NCBI GenBank assembly: GCA_024642465.1
Contig: JAHEBA010000001.1
Location: 1 to 64,000 of the forward strand
From: Alphaproteobacteria bacterium
GTDB lineage: Bacteria > Pseudomonadota > Alphaproteobacteria > Rhizobiales > Aestuariivirgaceae
Reading direction: 5' to 3'
DNA length: 64,000 nt
Shown here: positions 63,668 to 64,000 of the stretch, piece after piece
How positions within the stretch are numbered: the first letter of the stretch is position 1
How the letters are laid out: each line of letters begins with the position of its first letter
Made by a program: the position numbers and the translations under genes
Notes under the pieces: model-generated
The model's input: the letters and a program-made list of their open reading frames with translations, nothing else
The model's database searches: none
What the model was told of the DNA's origin: nothing

Positions 63668-64000
63668 CTACTGCGCTGCAGCCGGGTCGACAAGTACTTC
63701 CACGCGCAGGTGTTCGCCGGACCTGTTGTACCCGCGACGGATGCCTTTCACCGGCCGTGCCCCGTTCACGTCCATCGCCACGGCCACGCGCACGTACCGC
63801 TCGTCCGGGCACGTCCGGTTGGCAACGTCGAAGCCCACCCAACCCAGGTCCGCCACGTACGCCTCGGCCCAGGCGTGGCTCGCCTCGGCCAGTTCACCCG
63901 GCGTGGTCGCCATGTAGCCAGACACGTAGCGCGCCGGTACGCCCAGTTCCCGCGCGGCCGAAATGAACACGTGGGCATGGTCCTGGCACACGCCCCTGCC
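63668..64000 (-). CDS. Transglutaminase-like protein, C-terminal part (cut by window edge)
   Basis: The last 111 codons of a transglutaminase-like cysteine peptidase. The catalytic Cys is in GVCQDHAHVF, the His in ASHAWAEAYV and the Asp in GFDVANR, so the active triad is inside the visible part. The N-terminal domain lies beyond the right edge. It is upstream of Anbu on the same strand with a 55-base gap, the usual pairing for the Anbu operon. Confidence 0.88.
   Translation of the reverse strand, partial: GRGVCQDHAHVFISAARELGVPARYVSGYMATTPGELAEASHAWAEAYVADLGWVGFDVANRTCPDERYVRVAVAMDVNGARPVKGIRRGYNRSGEHLRVEVLVDPAAAQ

Noticed and set aside
1-64000. tRNA, rRNA, CRISPR, prophage or insertion sequence
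   Set aside because: I looked for cloverleaf ends, regular repeat-spacer patterns, transposase or integrase motifs and terminal inverted repeats and found none.

Overview
The window is a gene-dense chromosomal segment (about 63-65% G+C by eye) of an alphaproteobacterium, most likely a member of the Hyphomicrobiales (Rhizobiales). Evidence: the order ileS-lspA-DUF3035 lipoprotein-M16-M16, the alphaproteobacterial DUF2093 protein, a class II DAHP synthase, an IleRS that has lost its C-terminal zinc finger, a Sinorhizobium-type psd-pssA pair, a full set of early hopanoid genes, and small extragenic palindromes headed CTAGAGCA. No rRNA, tRNA, prophage, insertion sequence or CRISPR array was seen. 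Many genes overlap by ATGA or TGATG, so much of the window is arranged in translationally coupled operons.

Layout. 0-0.7 kb: a DUF1989 gene and a gene cut by the left edge. 0.8-11.1 kb, + strand: ileS, lspA, a DUF3035/BamF-like lipoprotein, an active and an inactive M16 protease subunit, pgi and mutL. 11.1-14.3 kb: rluB-rsmD-benE (-) facing tadA (+). 14.3-18.5 kb (-): purD, a fluoroacetate-dehalogenase-like hydrolase, an APH-family kinase and a patatin, whose 3' end runs into a pair of palindromic repeats. 18.6-24.6 kb: xseA, an alpha/beta hydrolase, DUF2093, a YbdK-type ligase, a small membrane protein and DAHP synthase. 24.7-34.5 kb: a CoA-transferase, three EamA transporters, cysS, a 45-residue membrane microprotein, cimA, a HutD/Ves protein, an MFS transporter and a LOG protein. 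34.6-43.2 kb: a LysM protein, a metal-handling group (PCuAC, DUF2946, ArsR, Atm1-type ABC exporter, YbjQ), psd-pssA and a Rieske oxygenase. 43.3-48.2 kb (-): padR, an adaptor and an RND permease with paired operator-like palindromes in front.

48.4-62.8 kb is a hopanoid locus in two convergent halves: hpnO-hpnN-hpnH on + and [alpha/beta hydrolase]-hpnC-dxs-hpnD-hpnE-shc-hpnG on -. They meet at a 10-bp GNRA-loop hairpin. Together they cover isoprenoid precursor supply (Dxs), squalene synthesis (HpnC, D, E), cyclisation (Shc), adenosine addition and removal (HpnH, HpnG), side-chain amination (HpnO) and export to the outer membrane (HpnN). The right edge holds an Anbu proteasome-like gene and the end of its usual transglutaminase partner.

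I found no clear new multi-gene system. The most notable items are the hydrolase coupled to hpnC, the defluorinase-like active site coupled to purD, the 45-residue microprotein coupled to cysS and cimA, repeat DNA providing the stop codon of a patatin gene and the N-terminus of CimA, and the operator-like repeats at padR and arsR.
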